64,000 nt of DNA from SAR324 cluster bacterium. GTDB taxonomy: Bacteria > SAR324 > XYD2-FULL-50-16. Each line of letters opens with the position of its first letter. Within the stretch, counting starts at the first letter, position 1. The notes under the pieces are model-generated. The model searched no databases. It saw only the letters and a list, made by a program, of their open reading frames with translations, and was not told where the DNA came from. Below, piece by piece: positions 45,483 to 55,969 of this stretch. The stretch covers positions 22,837 to 86,836 of the forward strand of contig JANQGX010000004.1 of assembly GCA_028282885.1 (NCBI GenBank). The letters are read 5' to 3'. The position numbers and the translations under genes are program-made.

Positions 45483-45944
45483 CTATTTATCAAAAGCAGA
45501 ATCGGTAAGGTTTTCCAGTATCTCCCGTTCCGACTTACTGGGCAGGATTCCTTTGAGGGTCGCTTTGAGGACGGTCTCGTTCTCGCTATTCTTAAAAACG
45601 ACTTTGGCAATTGCCCTGTTAGTCGGGCTGATTGATTCCATGGCGAAGATACAACGAATCGTTTCATTAATATAGACAGGGCGGAGAAATTTCATATTCA
45701 TCTCCGATGCCAGCCAGCCGATCTGGCCACCAATCTCAGTCAACATAGAAGCTACCAACAGGCCGTGACAGATCGGTCCCTTCATCCCCTTGGATGAGAT
45801 AAAGTCCGGATCGGAGTGGATAGGATTGTCATCTTTGGAGATGGCAGCAAAGGCTGCCACTTCTTCTGCGGAAAACCTTCTCTCAATAACAAACTCCTGC
45901 CCTACTTTTAATCCGAGAACCGTCTGTCTTCGAATATTTGTCAT
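45483..45944 (-). CDS. MaoC-like (R)-specific enoyl-CoA hydratase
   Basis: The 153-residue hot-dog protein has the hydratase-2 motif DDNPIHSDPDF, with Asp and His of the active site near 39-44, then GPICHGLLVASMLTEIGGQI. These residues place it with PhaJ/MaoC enzymes that hydrate trans-enoyl-CoA to (R)-3-hydroxyacyl-CoA. It starts only 24 bases after the last ABC transporter gene stop and may be co-transcribed; the acyl-CoA dehydrogenase at 42584 may supply its substrate. Confidence 0.85.
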   Translation of the reverse strand: MTNIRRQTVLGLKVGQEFVIERRFSAEEVAAFAAISKDDNPIHSDPDFISSKGMKGPICHGLLVASMLTEIGGQIGWLASEMNMKFLRPVYINETIRCIFAMESISPTNRAIAKVVFKNSENETVLKATLKGILPSKSEREILENLTDSAFDK

Positions 45945-45968
45945 AGGGCCGGAAATCTATTTGATAGG

Positions 45969-47015
45969 TCAGTTTTTAAAGTAGAAATTGAACTTGTCCT
46001 TCACCAGCTTGGGAACGTCCTCCTTGCGGTGACAGGCAGCAGCTTGCCCATTGCCCACGTCTTCCAATTGTGGCTCGACAGTTCTGCACTGCTCAATGGC
46101 AAAAGGACAACGGGGATGAAAACGACAGCCCTTTGGTGGATTCAGAGGACTGGGAACATCACCTTCCAGGATGATCCGGCTCGATTTCTTATCGATGTTG
46201 GCATTTGGAATGGCGGACAACAGTGCAAACGTATAGGGATGAAAAGGGGTTTTGAACAAGTCTGCGGTCTTGGCTGTTTCGACAATTTTACCCAGGTACA
46301 TCACCGCGATTCTGGTACTGATATACTTGACCACCAGCAGATGATGAGTAACAAAAAGATAGGTCATTCCCAATTGCTGTTGAAGATCCTTCAACAGATT
46401 CAAAATCTGCGCTTGTACGGAAACATCCAGGGCGGAAGTCGGTTCGTCCAGAACAATAAAATCAGGGTTGGTCGCAATAGCCCTGGCAACAGCCAGTCTT
46501 TGACGCTGACCACCTGAAAACTCGTGGGGATAACGAAGCAGGTGCTGCTCGCCCAGGCCAACAGTATTGAGCAACTTTTTGACCCTGGATTCCATCTCCC
46601 GACTTTTCAGGTTTTCCACTTCGTTGATGGGTTCCGCAATGATATTCTTGATCAGCATCCTGGGATTCATCGACGTGGTCGGGTCCTGAAACACCATCTG
46701 CAACTTACCCCGGATTCCTGACTTCTTCAACATCCGGTTGGACATGGGTACGATATCCTTCACCTCCGTGGAGCCGTCTTTCTTTTTGAGATGGAAATTG
46801 ATTTCACCACTGGTGGCTTCGTGAAGCTTGACAATAGCCTTGCCGGTTGTTGTCTTTCCACATCCTGATTCACCCACCAGTCCCAGGCATTCACCCTTTA
46901 AGATATCCAGATTGATTCCATCCAGTGCTTGGACTGCATTCACCTGATGCCGGAGGATTCCACCCAGGATCGGATAGTGTTTAACGAGGTTTTTTAATTC
47001 GATCAGTTTTTCCAT
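45969..47015 (-). CDS. Oligopeptide/dipeptide ABC transporter ATP-binding protein (DppF/OppF type)
   Basis: From ATG 47015 (an in-frame TTG at 47030 precedes it) the protein has 348 residues. Walker A is GESGCGKTT, the signature FSGGQRQRL and Walker B FIVLDEPTSALD. The C-terminal [15 protein letters not shown] extension with Cys residues is the oligo/dipeptide transporter C-terminal domain, which can carry an Fe-S cluster. It powers import with the DppD-like partner encoded just upstream. Confidence 0.9.
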   Translation of the reverse strand: MEKLIELKNLVKHYPILGGILRHQVNAVQALDGINLDILKGECLGLVGESGCGKTTTGKAIVKLHEATSGEINFHLKKKDGSTEVKDIVPMSNRMLKKSGIRGKLQMVFQDPTTSMNPRMLIKNIIAEPINEVENLKSREMESRVKKLLNTVGLGEQHLLRYPHEFSGGQRQRLAVARAIATNPDFIVLDEPTSALDVSVQAQILNLLKDLQQQLGMTYLFVTHHLLVVKYISTRIAVMYLGKIVETAKTADLFKTPFHPYTFALLSAIPNANIDKKSSRIILEGDVPSPLNPPKGCRFHPRCPFAIEQCRTVEPQLEDVGNGQAAACHRKEDVPKLVKDKFNFYFKN

Positions 47016-47051
47016 TTTTGAACTACTCAACTTGGTGTTGGCGAATCGGGA

Positions 47052-48203
47052 TTAGTCAACGGCATAACAAGCGACCAGGTGGCGATCACCGGTTTCCTTG
47101 AGATCAGGGACATTTTGCTTACACTGTTCCATGGTCAGTGGGCATCTTGGATGAAACCTGCAACCCGATGGTGGGTTCACGAGGTTGGGAACAAATCCGT
47201 CAATCACAGCCAGCCTGCCTTCGGTGGAAAACCTGGGAACGGAGTTTAACAAGGCTTTTGTATAGGGATGTTTGGGATTTTTAAAAATCTCCCTGACATC
47301 AGCAACCTCACAGAGGTTACCTGCATACATAACGCCTACCCTTTCACAGGTCTCCGCAACCACCCCCAGGTCGTGGGTGATCAGCATGATGGATGAAATA
47401 TACTCTTTTTTCAGCTCATTCAACAGTTCAAGGATCTGGGCCTGGACCGTCACATCAAGGTTGGAAGTTGCTTCATCCGCAATCAGCAGTTCGGGATTGC
47501 ATGCCAGGGCAATGGCAATAACAATCCGCTGTTTCATTCCACCGGAAAGGTTGTGGGGATAACTTTTAACCACCTGCTCGGGGTGAGGAACATGCAGCTT
47601 GTCGATAATTTCTATGGATCTGCGAGTCGCCTCTTCTTTCAATCGTTTGTCCCAGCATTTTAAAATCGGAATCTTGTTGAATATCCTAAGAGGTAAAGCC
47701 TTGGCGTCCTTGGATCCAACCCGGTAGGCATATCGCAGAAAGGACTTCCAGATAAAATTGGTATTATCCCGTGGAGACTCCAGGTCTTCCAATACCTTGG
47801 CGCACATCTGTTCGGATATATGGAAGAGGAAACTTTCGGATACCTGGTAGCCAATACTGAGGATGGGATTCAAAGCGGCATTGGGTTCCTGGAAGATCAT
47901 GGAGATTTCGGATCCCCTGATCTGCCGCATTTCCTCTTCAGAGAGACTTAGAAGTTCGATAACCTCATCTTTACCGTTCTTCTTCATGTGGAATTTGACT
48001 TCCCCTCCCTCAATAACACCGGGGGATTGTACAATGCGCATGATGGAACGAACCAGTACACTCTTTCCGCAACCGGATTCGCCAACCAGACCAAAAGTGA
48101 GACCACTTTCTACTTCAAGGCTGATTTTGTTCAAGGCTTTAACCACGCCTTCATAGGTGTAAAAATTGGTAACCAGATCCTTGATTTCTATTAGTGCTGA
48201 CAT
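47052..48203 (-). CDS. Oligopeptide/dipeptide ABC transporter ATP-binding protein (DppD/OppD type) with insertion
   Basis: The 383-residue ATPase has Walker A GESGCGKS at 41-48, Q-loop [10 protein letters not shown] near 104, the signature LSGGMKQR at 219-226 and Walker B LLIADEAT. Between Q-loop and signature it carries about 56 extra residues (about 131-186; basic and aromatic, including [13 protein letters not shown]) relative to DppD, where the segment is a short helical stretch. The C-terminal HPRCP Cys motif is present. This insert lies in the helical subdomain that touches the permease. Confidence 0.9.
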   Translation of the reverse strand: MSALIEIKDLVTNFYTYEGVVKALNKISLEVESGLTFGLVGESGCGKSVLVRSIMRIVQSPGVIEGGEVKFHMKKNGKDEVIELLSLSEEEMRQIRGSEISMIFQEPNAALNPILSIGYQVSESFLFHISEQMCAKVLEDLESPRDNTNFIWKSFLRYAYRVGSKDAKALPLRIFNKIPILKCWDKRLKEEATRRSIEIIDKLHVPHPEQVVKSYPHNLSGGMKQRIVIAIALACNPELLIADEATSNLDVTVQAQILELLNELKKEYISSIMLITHDLGVVAETCERVGVMYAGNLCEVADVREIFKNPKHPYTKALLNSVPRFSTEGRLAVIDGFVPNLVNPPSGCRFHPRCPLTMEQCKQNVPDLKETGDRHLVACYAVD

Positions 48204-48297
48204 TCGAAAAATCTCAGGGTTGTATATTCTAATATTCAGGTTTCGGGAACATGTTCTTGAATTGCCCCGTATTCACATCATCGGGTCGATACTGTCT

Positions 48298-49203
48298 TTA
48301 CTTACGACGAATCTTCGGATCAAATGCATCTCTCAGGGCGTCTCCAATCAGTGACCAGGCCAATACAAAGAGAACAATCGCTCCTCCCGGTACGATAATA
48401 CAGTACCAGAATTTCAGGGGATCATCCGGCGGACCCACAATATAGTTTCTTGCCAGGGCCACCATCTGCCCCCAGTCAGCATAACCCTTGGGTGCCCCCA
48501 ACCCGAGAAAGCTCATAAATGCAGCCGTCAGAACCACCGATCCCGCCTCCATGAAGGCGATTACCATCACGGGATAGATGGAATTGGGGATAATATGACG
48601 TATCATAATTCTGAAATCCGATACCCCCATGGATTTTGCTGCCTGCACAAAATCCTGCTCCCGGACCGAAAGAATTGCCGATCGTATCACCCGGGGATAG
48701 GTTCTCCAGGCGACCGCCGCAATGGCTATGATAATCACATCCAGCCCCCGTCCCAGCGACACCACGATCGCCATCGCCAGCACAAGGAACGGGATGGCAA
48801 ACACCACATCCACGCAGCGCATAATTATTTCATCGACCTTCCCTCCAAAGTACCCGGCAACGGTGCCCAAAAAGACACCGATGATCACCGCTGATATGAT
48901 CACACTCAAACCAACCCTGAACGCTGTCCGGGTTCCCCAGACCACACCGTAGAAAATATCGTATTGACCTTCAGTCGTACCGAAAATATTTTTTTCATCC
49001 GGCGGTTTAGGTGTGATGGTGTAACCGGCCCTGGGCATCATGTAGGGCCGATTGGGATACTTTGGTGGGGCAATGTAAGGAGCAAAAACCGCAACTGATA
49101 TAAAAAACAGGAGCAGGATAACACCGATAATCGCTGAAGGATTCCTGAAAATCCTGAAGAGCGTGTATCGTAACTCTTTTAATCTTGGATGGTTTTCTAG
49201 CAT
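48298..49203 (-). CDS. ABC transporter permease (DppC/OppC type)
   Basis: The 301-residue permease has an N-terminal helix (VILLLFFISVAVFAPYIAP), a long periplasmic stretch with ARAG/PPDEKNIFGT, and five more helices. The EAA loop for ATPase contact is in FVQAAKSMGVSDFRIMIRHIIPN. It follows the DppB-like gene by 14 bases and forms the heterodimeric channel with it. Confidence 0.9.
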   Translation of the reverse strand: MLENHPRLKELRYTLFRIFRNPSAIIGVILLLFFISVAVFAPYIAPPKYPNRPYMMPRAGYTITPKPPDEKNIFGTTEGQYDIFYGVVWGTRTAFRVGLSVIISAVIIGVFLGTVAGYFGGKVDEIIMRCVDVVFAIPFLVLAMAIVVSLGRGLDVIIIAIAAVAWRTYPRVIRSAILSVREQDFVQAAKSMGVSDFRIMIRHIIPNSIYPVMVIAFMEAGSVVLTAAFMSFLGLGAPKGYADWGQMVALARNYIVGPPDDPLKFWYCIIVPGGAIVLFVLAWSLIGDALRDAFDPKIRRK

Positions 49204-49217
49204 TTTATACTGATGGA

Positions 49218-50249
49218 TTAACTTAAACGTATTCTGGGATCGACATAAGCATAGATGATATCGACTGTTAAATTAGCCAATACAAAAACAATAGCAATAA
49301 ACAGACACAGGCTCATCAGCACCGGCATATCAAGCTGCATGGCGGATTCTGCCAACCACCAGCCGAGTCCTTTCCGATTGAAAATGATCTCCACTGCGAT
49401 ACTTCCTTCCATCAGAGCGGCTACCAATTGCCCGGCTACTGTAATAACGGGAATCAGGGCATTTCTCCGGGCGTGCTTTAGGATTGTCGTCTTTTTGTCA
49501 ACACCTTTGGCTCGGGCGGTGATGACATAGTCCTTACCCATTTCCTCCAGCATACCGGAACGCATAACCCTCATCAGAATGGCACAGATTACCACCATTT
49601 GTGTTAGAACAGGCATCACAAGGTGTTTTAATGCCTCAAATGTCACGTCCAGCCGGCCATTTAGAATACCATCGACCGTAAACATTCCGGTATAGCGTAC
49701 AAACTCCCCGGTATTGCCGTAAACGAGTAACGTCAGCTCATCCCCCAGCACACTGGGCGGGAACAGCCGGAAATAGCCGTAGAAAATCATGAGCATGACC
49801 AGGGAGAAGAGAAAAGTTGGAAGCGACCAACCCACGATAGAGAATATCCGGGTAAAGTGGTCAGTAAAGGTGTTGGCTTTCTGCCCTGCCTTGGTCCCCA
49901 GCCATATTCCGAAAAGAATGATACATGGTGAGGAAAAAATGTTTAGCTCCAAGGTGATGGGGAAGTACCTCCAGAAAGCTCTCCAGACAGAATCTGATGC
50001 AACCAGCGAGTATCCCAGGTGTCCACTGGTTACTTCCTTCAACCAGGTGAAATACTGCTTGTAAAAAGGTTGATCAAATCCATATTTTTTTATGAGGACT
50101 GGAATGTCCTTCGCCTGTTGAGGGGTTGTTACAAAAACCATAGCCCTTCGTTCCGGGCTGAATGTCATTTGAAGGCCAAAGATGATGAAGGAGACTCCAA
50201 ACATCACAAAAACAAGGAAAATTAACCTTCTGGAAATAAAAACTGCCAC
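49218..50249 (-). CDS. ABC transporter permease (DppB/OppB type)
   Basis: The 343-residue protein starts with the family-specific RRLIFLVFVMFGVSFIIFGL helix. The EAA motif is in YVITARAKGVDKKTTILKHARRNALIP. The loop between helices 1 and 2 is a little longer than usual. It lies 14 bases before the DppC-like gene and 123 bases after the binding-protein gene, with a terminator between. Confidence 0.9.
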   Translation of the reverse strand: MAVFISRRLIFLVFVMFGVSFIIFGLQMTFSPERRAMVFVTTPQQAKDIPVLIKKYGFDQPFYKQYFTWLKEVTSGHLGYSLVASDSVWRAFWRYFPITLELNIFSSPCIILFGIWLGTKAGQKANTFTDHFTRIFSIVGWSLPTFLFSLVMLMIFYGYFRLFPPSVLGDELTLLVYGNTGEFVRYTGMFTVDGILNGRLDVTFEALKHLVMPVLTQMVVICAILMRVMRSGMLEEMGKDYVITARAKGVDKKTTILKHARRNALIPVITVAGQLVAALMEGSIAVEIIFNRKGLGWWLAESAMQLDMPVLMSLCLFIAIVFVLANLTVDIIYAYVDPRIRLS

Positions 50250-50323
50250 GATTAGTATCCTGAAAGTGAGGTTTGCTTCCGCCGTATCGGCAGGATTGAA
50301 GGCGTGTAGAAAAACATAGGGGC

Positions 50324-50360
50324 AAAAAAAAAAGATTCGCAGGAAGTCCTGCGAATCTTT
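50324..50360 (-). terminator. Terminator between binding-protein and permease genes
   Basis: AAAGATTCGCAGG (50331-50343) pairs perfectly with CCTGCGAATCTTT (50348-50360) over an AAGT loop. On the minus strand it is followed by a run of ten U-forming bases, so it is a strong intrinsic terminator right after the binding-protein gene. Partial read-through would give excess binding protein over permease. Confidence 0.85.
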
Positions 50361-50372
50361 TATTAGGTCAGC

Positions 50373-52109
50373 TTACCGCTTTTTCATCAGTCTCAGCAGT
50401 TCATACGCGTCAGCAAACATCGGATTGGGTACGAAACCTGTGGTTTCTTCCCTGTAAGCTTTGACTAGGATGTTCTGATAAACACCGACAGCCAGAGCTC
50501 TATCATACCAGATGTCCTGGAGCTTATGATAAACTCTCTTTCGAACTGCAGGATCGGCATTCTGGATGCCTTCATCACAAAGCTTGTCTACGTCGCCGTA
50601 GGCAACACCCATATGCTTTCCGTATACACCGTTGGAGTGCATGAAAGTATAGAGGAAGTTGTGAGGATCGGGATAGTCAGCGCCCCAACCAATAATGAAG
50701 ATAGGATACAGTCCCTGGCGATATTTGACTGTATAGTCTTTCCACTGAACGTTCCGTACTTCAATCTGGAACTTGGGATTCAGTGAGCTGATGTTTTCAG
50801 CCATCATCATGGCGGCAGCTTCGCGGAGTGTATTACCGGTGTTATGGGTAATGGTCATTTTGAAACCTTTTTCCCAAACTTTTCCACCGTGAGCTTTCTT
50901 CATGAAGGCAGCAGCTTTTTCAAGATCGAAATCCGGCAGAGGCACCTTCTTGTAATAGGGCAATCCGATTACGTTGGGGCTTCTGGGATTATGGATCAGG
51001 CCGTTGGCTACATCTTCTCTCATCGCACGATAATCTACGGCGTGCTGGAAAGCTCTTCTGACATTGATGTCAGCAAAGAAATTGGAAGGAATACCATTGC
51101 CATCCAGTTTTCCACTTCCAACGTCCGGATTAGCGGTCATGTTGATCTTCTGATTCATGAAAGCCATGGAAACACCCAACTGGGGAACCAGATGAATCTT
51201 CAGACCTTTCATTGCCTTAACTTCCGGATAGTAAGTGTTGTCAACGGTAACAGTATCGGCATCACCGTTCTGCAGCATCAGCTTACGGGTTGTCCATTCC
51301 GGAACATACTTGACAATTGCAGTCTTGATGGCAGGTCTTTGACCCCAATATCCATCAAATCTTTCAAATACGAACTGGTTTGACTTTTCCCAGGACTTGA
51401 GTTTGTAAGCACCTGTACCGTTAGCAACGTTTTGCAGGGGCTCGGTGTTGAAATCAGGACCGTTGTACTTGGCAGCATTTGCCAGTGTTCCATCCCAGGC
51501 ACCATTTGCAATTGCCCAGCTCTTGTTATAAATGGACTGGCCTGCATACTGCAGCATTCCCATCAGAGGAGGATAAGCGGCAGGAAGAGTAATAACAACT
51601 TTGTTTCCTTTAACTTCGATAGCATCCATGATCTTTTCGAAAACACCAGGGATAATCTTGCCGTCTTTCCTTGTTCCGCCGTAACCGGTTACAGCTTCCA
51701 ACATCATCCAGGACGGTCCACCTTCCTGGTCAACGATCATATTTCTTTCCAGAGAGTACTCAACGTCTGCTGGAGTCAGGGTTTGACCTTCGTGAAACTT
51801 CACACCCTTGCGAATATTGAAGGTGTATACACGCCCGTCTTTGGATATTCCACCATTTTCAACAGAAGGTACTTCAGTTGCTAACAGCGGACGAAATCTT
51901 TCAGTGGACTCACCGTCGAATTCAACCAGGGTTTCATAAATGTTCCGAAGCCTCATGCCACTGGTCGTATCATAAGCAGTAGCAACATCGAGTGTTCGGA
52001 CGGTTCCATAAGTTGCCTTCACAAATGTATTCGGATCACCAGCCAGAGCGCTATCACTCATCAGAGCAAGAGCGAAAACCAAGCTGATGAAAATACAAAG
52101 CTTTTTCAT
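50373..52109 (-). CDS. Oligopeptide/dipeptide ABC transporter substrate-binding protein (family 5)
   Basis: The 578-residue protein has a clear signal peptide, MKKLCIFISLVFALALM, cleaved near SALAG. No lipobox Cys follows, so it is soluble in the periplasm. The family 5 marks are DGRVYTFNIRKGVKFHEGQTLTPADVEYSLER and the late YRQGLYPIFIIGWGADYPDPHNFLYTFM. It is the first gene of the five-gene importer. Peptides are the default ligand; nickel or sugars are possible in this family. Confidence 0.9.
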   Translation of the reverse strand: MKKLCIFISLVFALALMSDSALAGDPNTFVKATYGTVRTLDVATAYDTTSGMRLRNIYETLVEFDGESTERFRPLLATEVPSVENGGISKDGRVYTFNIRKGVKFHEGQTLTPADVEYSLERNMIVDQEGGPSWMMLEAVTGYGGTRKDGKIIPGVFEKIMDAIEVKGNKVVITLPAAYPPLMGMLQYAGQSIYNKSWAIANGAWDGTLANAAKYNGPDFNTEPLQNVANGTGAYKLKSWEKSNQFVFERFDGYWGQRPAIKTAIVKYVPEWTTRKLMLQNGDADTVTVDNTYYPEVKAMKGLKIHLVPQLGVSMAFMNQKINMTANPDVGSGKLDGNGIPSNFFADINVRRAFQHAVDYRAMREDVANGLIHNPRSPNVIGLPYYKKVPLPDFDLEKAAAFMKKAHGGKVWEKGFKMTITHNTGNTLREAAAMMMAENISSLNPKFQIEVRNVQWKDYTVKYRQGLYPIFIIGWGADYPDPHNFLYTFMHSNGVYGKHMGVAYGDVDKLCDEGIQNADPAVRKRVYHKLQDIWYDRALAVGVYQNILVKAYREETTGFVPNPMFADAYELLRLMKKR

Positions 52110-52238
52110 TTTTCCTCCTTTTTATTTAAAAATAAACGATGCTATCACAAATTCAACATAACACAGGGTACGGACAACGCATTCCTTTTGAAGCCATAAA
52201 ACAAGCACTGTTGCCGCTTTCCTGGAATGTATCGGCTC

Positions 52239-52268
52239 TATTTAAAGTTATTTTTTTCAAAAAGTCAA
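52239..52268 (-). promoter_or_regulatory. Promoter of the ABC importer operon
   Basis: On the minus strand, TTGACT (52263-52268), 18 bases with an A-rich stretch, then TAAATA (52239-52244) form a promoter. The leader to ATG 52109 is about 125 bases. A good GGAGG-type site precedes the start codon. The rest of 52110-52561 shows nothing else. Confidence 0.5.
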
Positions 52269-52561
52269 CAGAATGATGTGAAAATCATCTTCCAACTTAG
52301 CTGATCAGCCGCTCGGGCAAATATTGATGAATTTGAGAAATTTATTGGGTGATTTTGATAAATTCGGAATAATACGAAATCAAATTTGCACAATTGATTA
52401 ATTTTGTACCAGCCAGTCAAACTGTTAACCGTTTCGGCGCAAAATCTTAAAAGCAAGCATGCATCTTGTCAAAGGGTTTTAGAAAGAGCGTTAAAGTCCC
52501 TTCTCTGTGGGTAGGTCTGATACAGATACATCAGTGGTGAAGATTAGCGTCTAACATTTTT

Positions 52562-53185
52562 TCATTCATCGATGGCTGGATCAATCCAAATCAATCCTCT
52601 GGCAATTACTTCTTTCACCTCTTTTGATTTCAGGCTTGCAGTCGTATGACCCAGGCAGCAGTACAACACCTTACCCAGGTAGTATTCTTTGGACCAGATA
52701 ACCGGAACAGTCGCGTTTTGGAGGTGAGCTTCGAAATGTGTGGTCACCCCGAATTCGAGTTCATGAATCGGCAGGGAGTCTTTTACAAGAAAACCCGAAA
52801 TATCGGCAAAAACTGAATTGTCTTCCTTTTTGGGTGTAACCTTGAACTCAGACACCGGGCGATGGAAGAGGTACCTGCCTCCAATCATCTCCCACAGATC
52901 AGGATGACTGCTGAAGCAGGTCGAACTGGTATGGAATGCGAGCAGACCTCCCCCTTTCATCAGAAACAGGCTTAAAGCTTTGACGGATTGCTGAGAGAGT
53001 CTTGAACGATGCAAAAATAGAATCAATGATGAGAAGTTCTTTTTTTGGAGCAGTCTTAAATCATCAGTTGCTGTTGAAAAGTGAAACTGAAATCCGGTCA
53101 GTTCTTTGAGAAAACCGGTTAAGGCAAACCGTGACAAAAAACTTGGATGAATTATCCCTGAGGTTATTACTAATACATCCTTCAT
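52562..53185 (-). CDS. ThuA-like protein
   Basis: The 207-residue protein has the class I glutamine-amidotransferase-like fold of ThuA: LVITSGIIHPSF at the start, GGGLLAFHTSST in the middle and the end motif VLYCCLGHT near 180. ThuA members take part in sugar (trehalose, glucoside) metabolism, often as a domain fused to others. The cysteine nucleophile of amidotransferases is not conserved. Function is otherwise unknown. Confidence 0.75.
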   Translation of the reverse strand: MKDVLVITSGIIHPSFLSRFALTGFLKELTGFQFHFSTATDDLRLLQKKNFSSLILFLHRSRLSQQSVKALSLFLMKGGGLLAFHTSSTCFSSHPDLWEMIGGRYLFHRPVSEFKVTPKKEDNSVFADISGFLVKDSLPIHELEFGVTTHFEAHLQNATVPVIWSKEYYLGKVLYCCLGHTTASLKSKEVKEVIARGLIWIDPAIDE

Positions 53186-53581
53186 TGCATTCCCCGGACC
53201 GTCATTAAATTGGCGATGGTTTCCAAACGATGTATCTGTTCTGCCTTCTTGCTGATCTTACTTAATATTCCAAAACAATACCAGATCTTTATAGGATAAA
53301 GATTTACGAACTCATCAACCAGTGATGAGTCCTGAGCGATAGTTTTATGTTTTGTGGAAACAACACGTTTTAATGTTGAGTGTTAAACCGGTAATATCAT
53401 CGATGTCTATCTCCGACATTTTTGCTCTGACCTGTTTTTTTAATGTTTTCATCGCAGCTTTGTATTATAATGGCGAAGCAATGCGAGCGATTTTCTTAAT
53501 CGTAAAAACCAGATTAAAGAAATAGGCTAATGTTTTCAACGTATATGAATAGATTTTCTTTGAAATGACATAGGAGATGGA
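53186..53581. other. Spacer between ThuA-like gene and chemoreceptor
   Basis: No gene is convincing. An AT-rich stretch near 53487-53520 forms a weak TTAATC/GATTAA hairpin. I checked for a sigma-28 flagellar promoter (TAAA-15-GCCGATAA) before the chemoreceptor and found no good match. Confidence 0.3.
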
Positions 53582-55600
53582 ATGAAACTTAAGTACAAAT
53601 TTTCTTTACCCAGTGTTATTCAAGCTGTGATTATCGCCTGTCTGATTGTCTACCTTGCAATTCAGGGTAACAATCAGTTGAATAATCTAAAATCCAAAAC
53701 AGCAGCCGTTAACTCAGCAACCGATTATGTGCATTCCATTGCCGGCAACTCGGATCGGTTTTTCCTGGGAGAAATCAATCAATCAGAATTTGAAAATCAT
53801 CTCAACAGGGCCGTTTCCTCTTTGAATAACCAAGTCGCATTTGATGGGACCCTGTTGATCAAGGAGATGGGATCCATTAACGAAATGATCAAGTCCGCTC
53901 ACGTTCTTCAAAATGAAAATGAGTCCGTTATTGGAAAGATCATGGAACTGACGGAACACTCTATCTCCCAATCCGCCGGGTATATCAATCAGACGGCCAC
54001 CAACCTGGTGGATCCGGAAAAAAGAAAACAGGTCTCGGATCTTGAAAGACTGGTGATCATCGGGGCCAGCATTAACAGTTCAGCCAATCTCAGGATTCAA
54101 ACCCTGGCTTATCAAATGCTGAAAGACTTCAGTATAAAAGATAAACTACTCGATTTCCTGGACCAGGGAATCGCCAATGCGACCAAAGATGCAAAAGACC
54201 TGGAAGGAACTCCTTACCAGGTAATGGCTCTCGCAGCCGTGGATGCTAACAAGAGTATCAAGGAACTGACCCTAAACTATATAAATAATGTGGAGGCAGA
54301 GACTGAGTTGAGAAAACAGATTGCAGCCAAAGAGGATGTGATGCTGGAAAAACTCAATGAAGTTTCGGTTTCCGTTATCGACAGCACCTTTGGTGATATT
54401 TATGGATTGGGCTTGTTCCTTTTCAGCACACTGATTTTGATCACCATTGTGATTGTAGTTCTCGGTCTTTTCTTTACCCGCCTTGTCACATTGCCTTTGC
54501 TCAATCTGCGAAATCTGGTGACTTCCGTGGTGAAAAAGGGCGATTTCTCCCAGAGGATCAAAGTCAACCAAAAAGACGAAATCGGTGAAATGGCTTTCGC
54601 TTTCAACACTCTCATGGGTGCTCTGGAACAGACAATAGCAGAGGTTAATGATGTAATGGGAGCTGTCGCGGCAGGAGATTTCACCTTGGAAGTGGTTAGC
54701 GAACAGAAAGGTGATCTTGACCGCCTCAAAGGCAACATAAACAGATCCATTGATCTTTTGGGAAACACCATTGCCCAGGTTGATTCAGCAAGCGAACAGG
54801 TTGATGCCGGTACCAAACAGCTTACCCAGTCCGCACAAGCGCTGGCTTCCGGGGCAACCGAACAGGCAGCGAGCCTGGAAGAGATTTCATCAACAACCGG
54901 CATTATCGACTCCCGGACGAGAACCAACAGCGACAACGCTGAACAGGCACGTCAGATTACCAACCAGACGCTGGGTATCGTCAAAAACGGTAACCGGAAA
55001 ATGAATGAAATGTTGAGTTCCATGAAGAAGATAAACGATACCAGCTCCAATGTATCGAAGGTTATCAAAGTGATCGACGAGATCGCATTTCAGACCAACC
55101 TGCTGGCTTTGAATGCCGCGGTTGAAGCCGCACGAGCTGGCAAATACGGTAAAGGCTTTGCTGTTGTTGCTGAAGAGGTCAGAAACCTGGCCGGTAGAAG
55201 CGCCGAGGCTGCCAAAAGCACTACCGAACTGATCGAAACCTCCATCAAGGAGGTGGAAAGCGGAGTCACCAATTCCGATCAGACCGCAGAAGCACTTGCT
55301 GAAATCACAAATACCGTAGAGAAGATCAACGATCTGATCGGTGAAATAGCGGAAGCCTCCCGTGAGCAAACCACGGGGATCGACGAAATCAACAGGGGAT
55401 TGACCCAGGTGAATGAGGTCGTTCAGCACAACTCTTCCATTTCTGAAGAGACCGCCTCCTCTTCGGATCAATTATCGGCCCAGGCCAGTGAACTGAGAAA
55501 CCTGATCGGCAAGTTCAAATTGAAAACCCGACCAGCACACTCTCTCGATCTTGTAGAAGATGAACCAAGTGATCAGTTCTACCTGGAGCATCAGGATTGA
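53582..55600 (+). CDS. Methyl-accepting chemotaxis protein
   Basis: The 672-residue receptor has one membrane helix at about 10-28 and another at about 270-297, flanking a periplasmic helical sensor domain of about 240 residues. A HAMP domain follows (LVTLPLLNLRNLVTSV), then a HAMP-like repeat and the signalling hairpin, whose tip reads DEIAFQTNLLALNAAVEAARAG with EVRNLAGRSAEAAKST after it. The C-terminus ends SDQFYLEHQD and lacks the NWETF pentapeptide, so methylation enzymes may not be tethered. The sensor ligand is unknown. Confidence 0.92.
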   Translation: MKLKYKFSLPSVIQAVIIACLIVYLAIQGNNQLNNLKSKTAAVNSATDYVHSIAGNSDRFFLGEINQSEFENHLNRAVSSLNNQVAFDGTLLIKEMGSINEMIKSAHVLQNENESVIGKIMELTEHSISQSAGYINQTATNLVDPEKRKQVSDLERLVIIGASINSSANLRIQTLAYQMLKDFSIKDKLLDFLDQGIANATKDAKDLEGTPYQVMALAAVDANKSIKELTLNYINNVEAETELRKQIAAKEDVMLEKLNEVSVSVIDSTFGDIYGLGLFLFSTLILITIVIVVLGLFFTRLVTLPLLNLRNLVTSVVKKGDFSQRIKVNQKDEIGEMAFAFNTLMGALEQTIAEVNDVMGAVAAGDFTLEVVSEQKGDLDRLKGNINRSIDLLGNTIAQVDSASEQVDAGTKQLTQSAQALASGATEQAASLEEISSTTGIIDSRTRTNSDNAEQARQITNQTLGIVKNGNRKMNEMLSSMKKINDTSSNVSKVIKVIDEIAFQTNLLALNAAVEAARAGKYGKGFAVVAEEVRNLAGRSAEAAKSTTELIETSIKEVESGVTNSDQTAEALAEITNTVEKINDLIGEIAEASREQTTGIDEINRGLTQVNEVVQHNSSISEETASSSDQLSAQASELRNLIGKFKLKTRPAHSLDLVEDEPSDQFYLEHQD

Positions 55601-55969
55601 ACAGTCGGTATCCCGGATGAGGAACCGGGCAATGTTTTCAGTAAACTCTACCAAAGAGTAAAGCCAAATCCAACCTGGGAAGAACAGGTCTTGGTTTATC
55701 GATCTGCAAAGAGATTATTTCAGCCCATCAGGGAAAGATTCGAGCAGAATCATCCATCCACGGGGAACAACCTTCGCCTTTGCTCTTCCGGTTACACCAT
55801 CCCGGGTTCTTTGAAATGTCGCTGTAATCGGGCACCTATACGGGGATCTCTGTGAAAAACAGAAGTTTAATGTTTAGTGCAGATCCCGATTTGACCGCAA
55901 GTGAAGATTATAGATCCAAAACAGGATAATTAGCGGCGTTTCGGAGGGGTTGTGAGCGGTTACTAGGGA
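55601..55969. other. Spacer between chemoreceptor and CheY
   Basis: A weak hairpin at 55612-55629 (CCCGG/CCGGG) after the chemoreceptor stop may end its transcript. No gene is visible in the remainder. Confidence 0.3.

Noticed and set aside
53487..53581. Sigma-28 flagellar promoter ahead of the chemoreceptor
   Set aside because: The candidate elements are spaced too far apart and match poorly.
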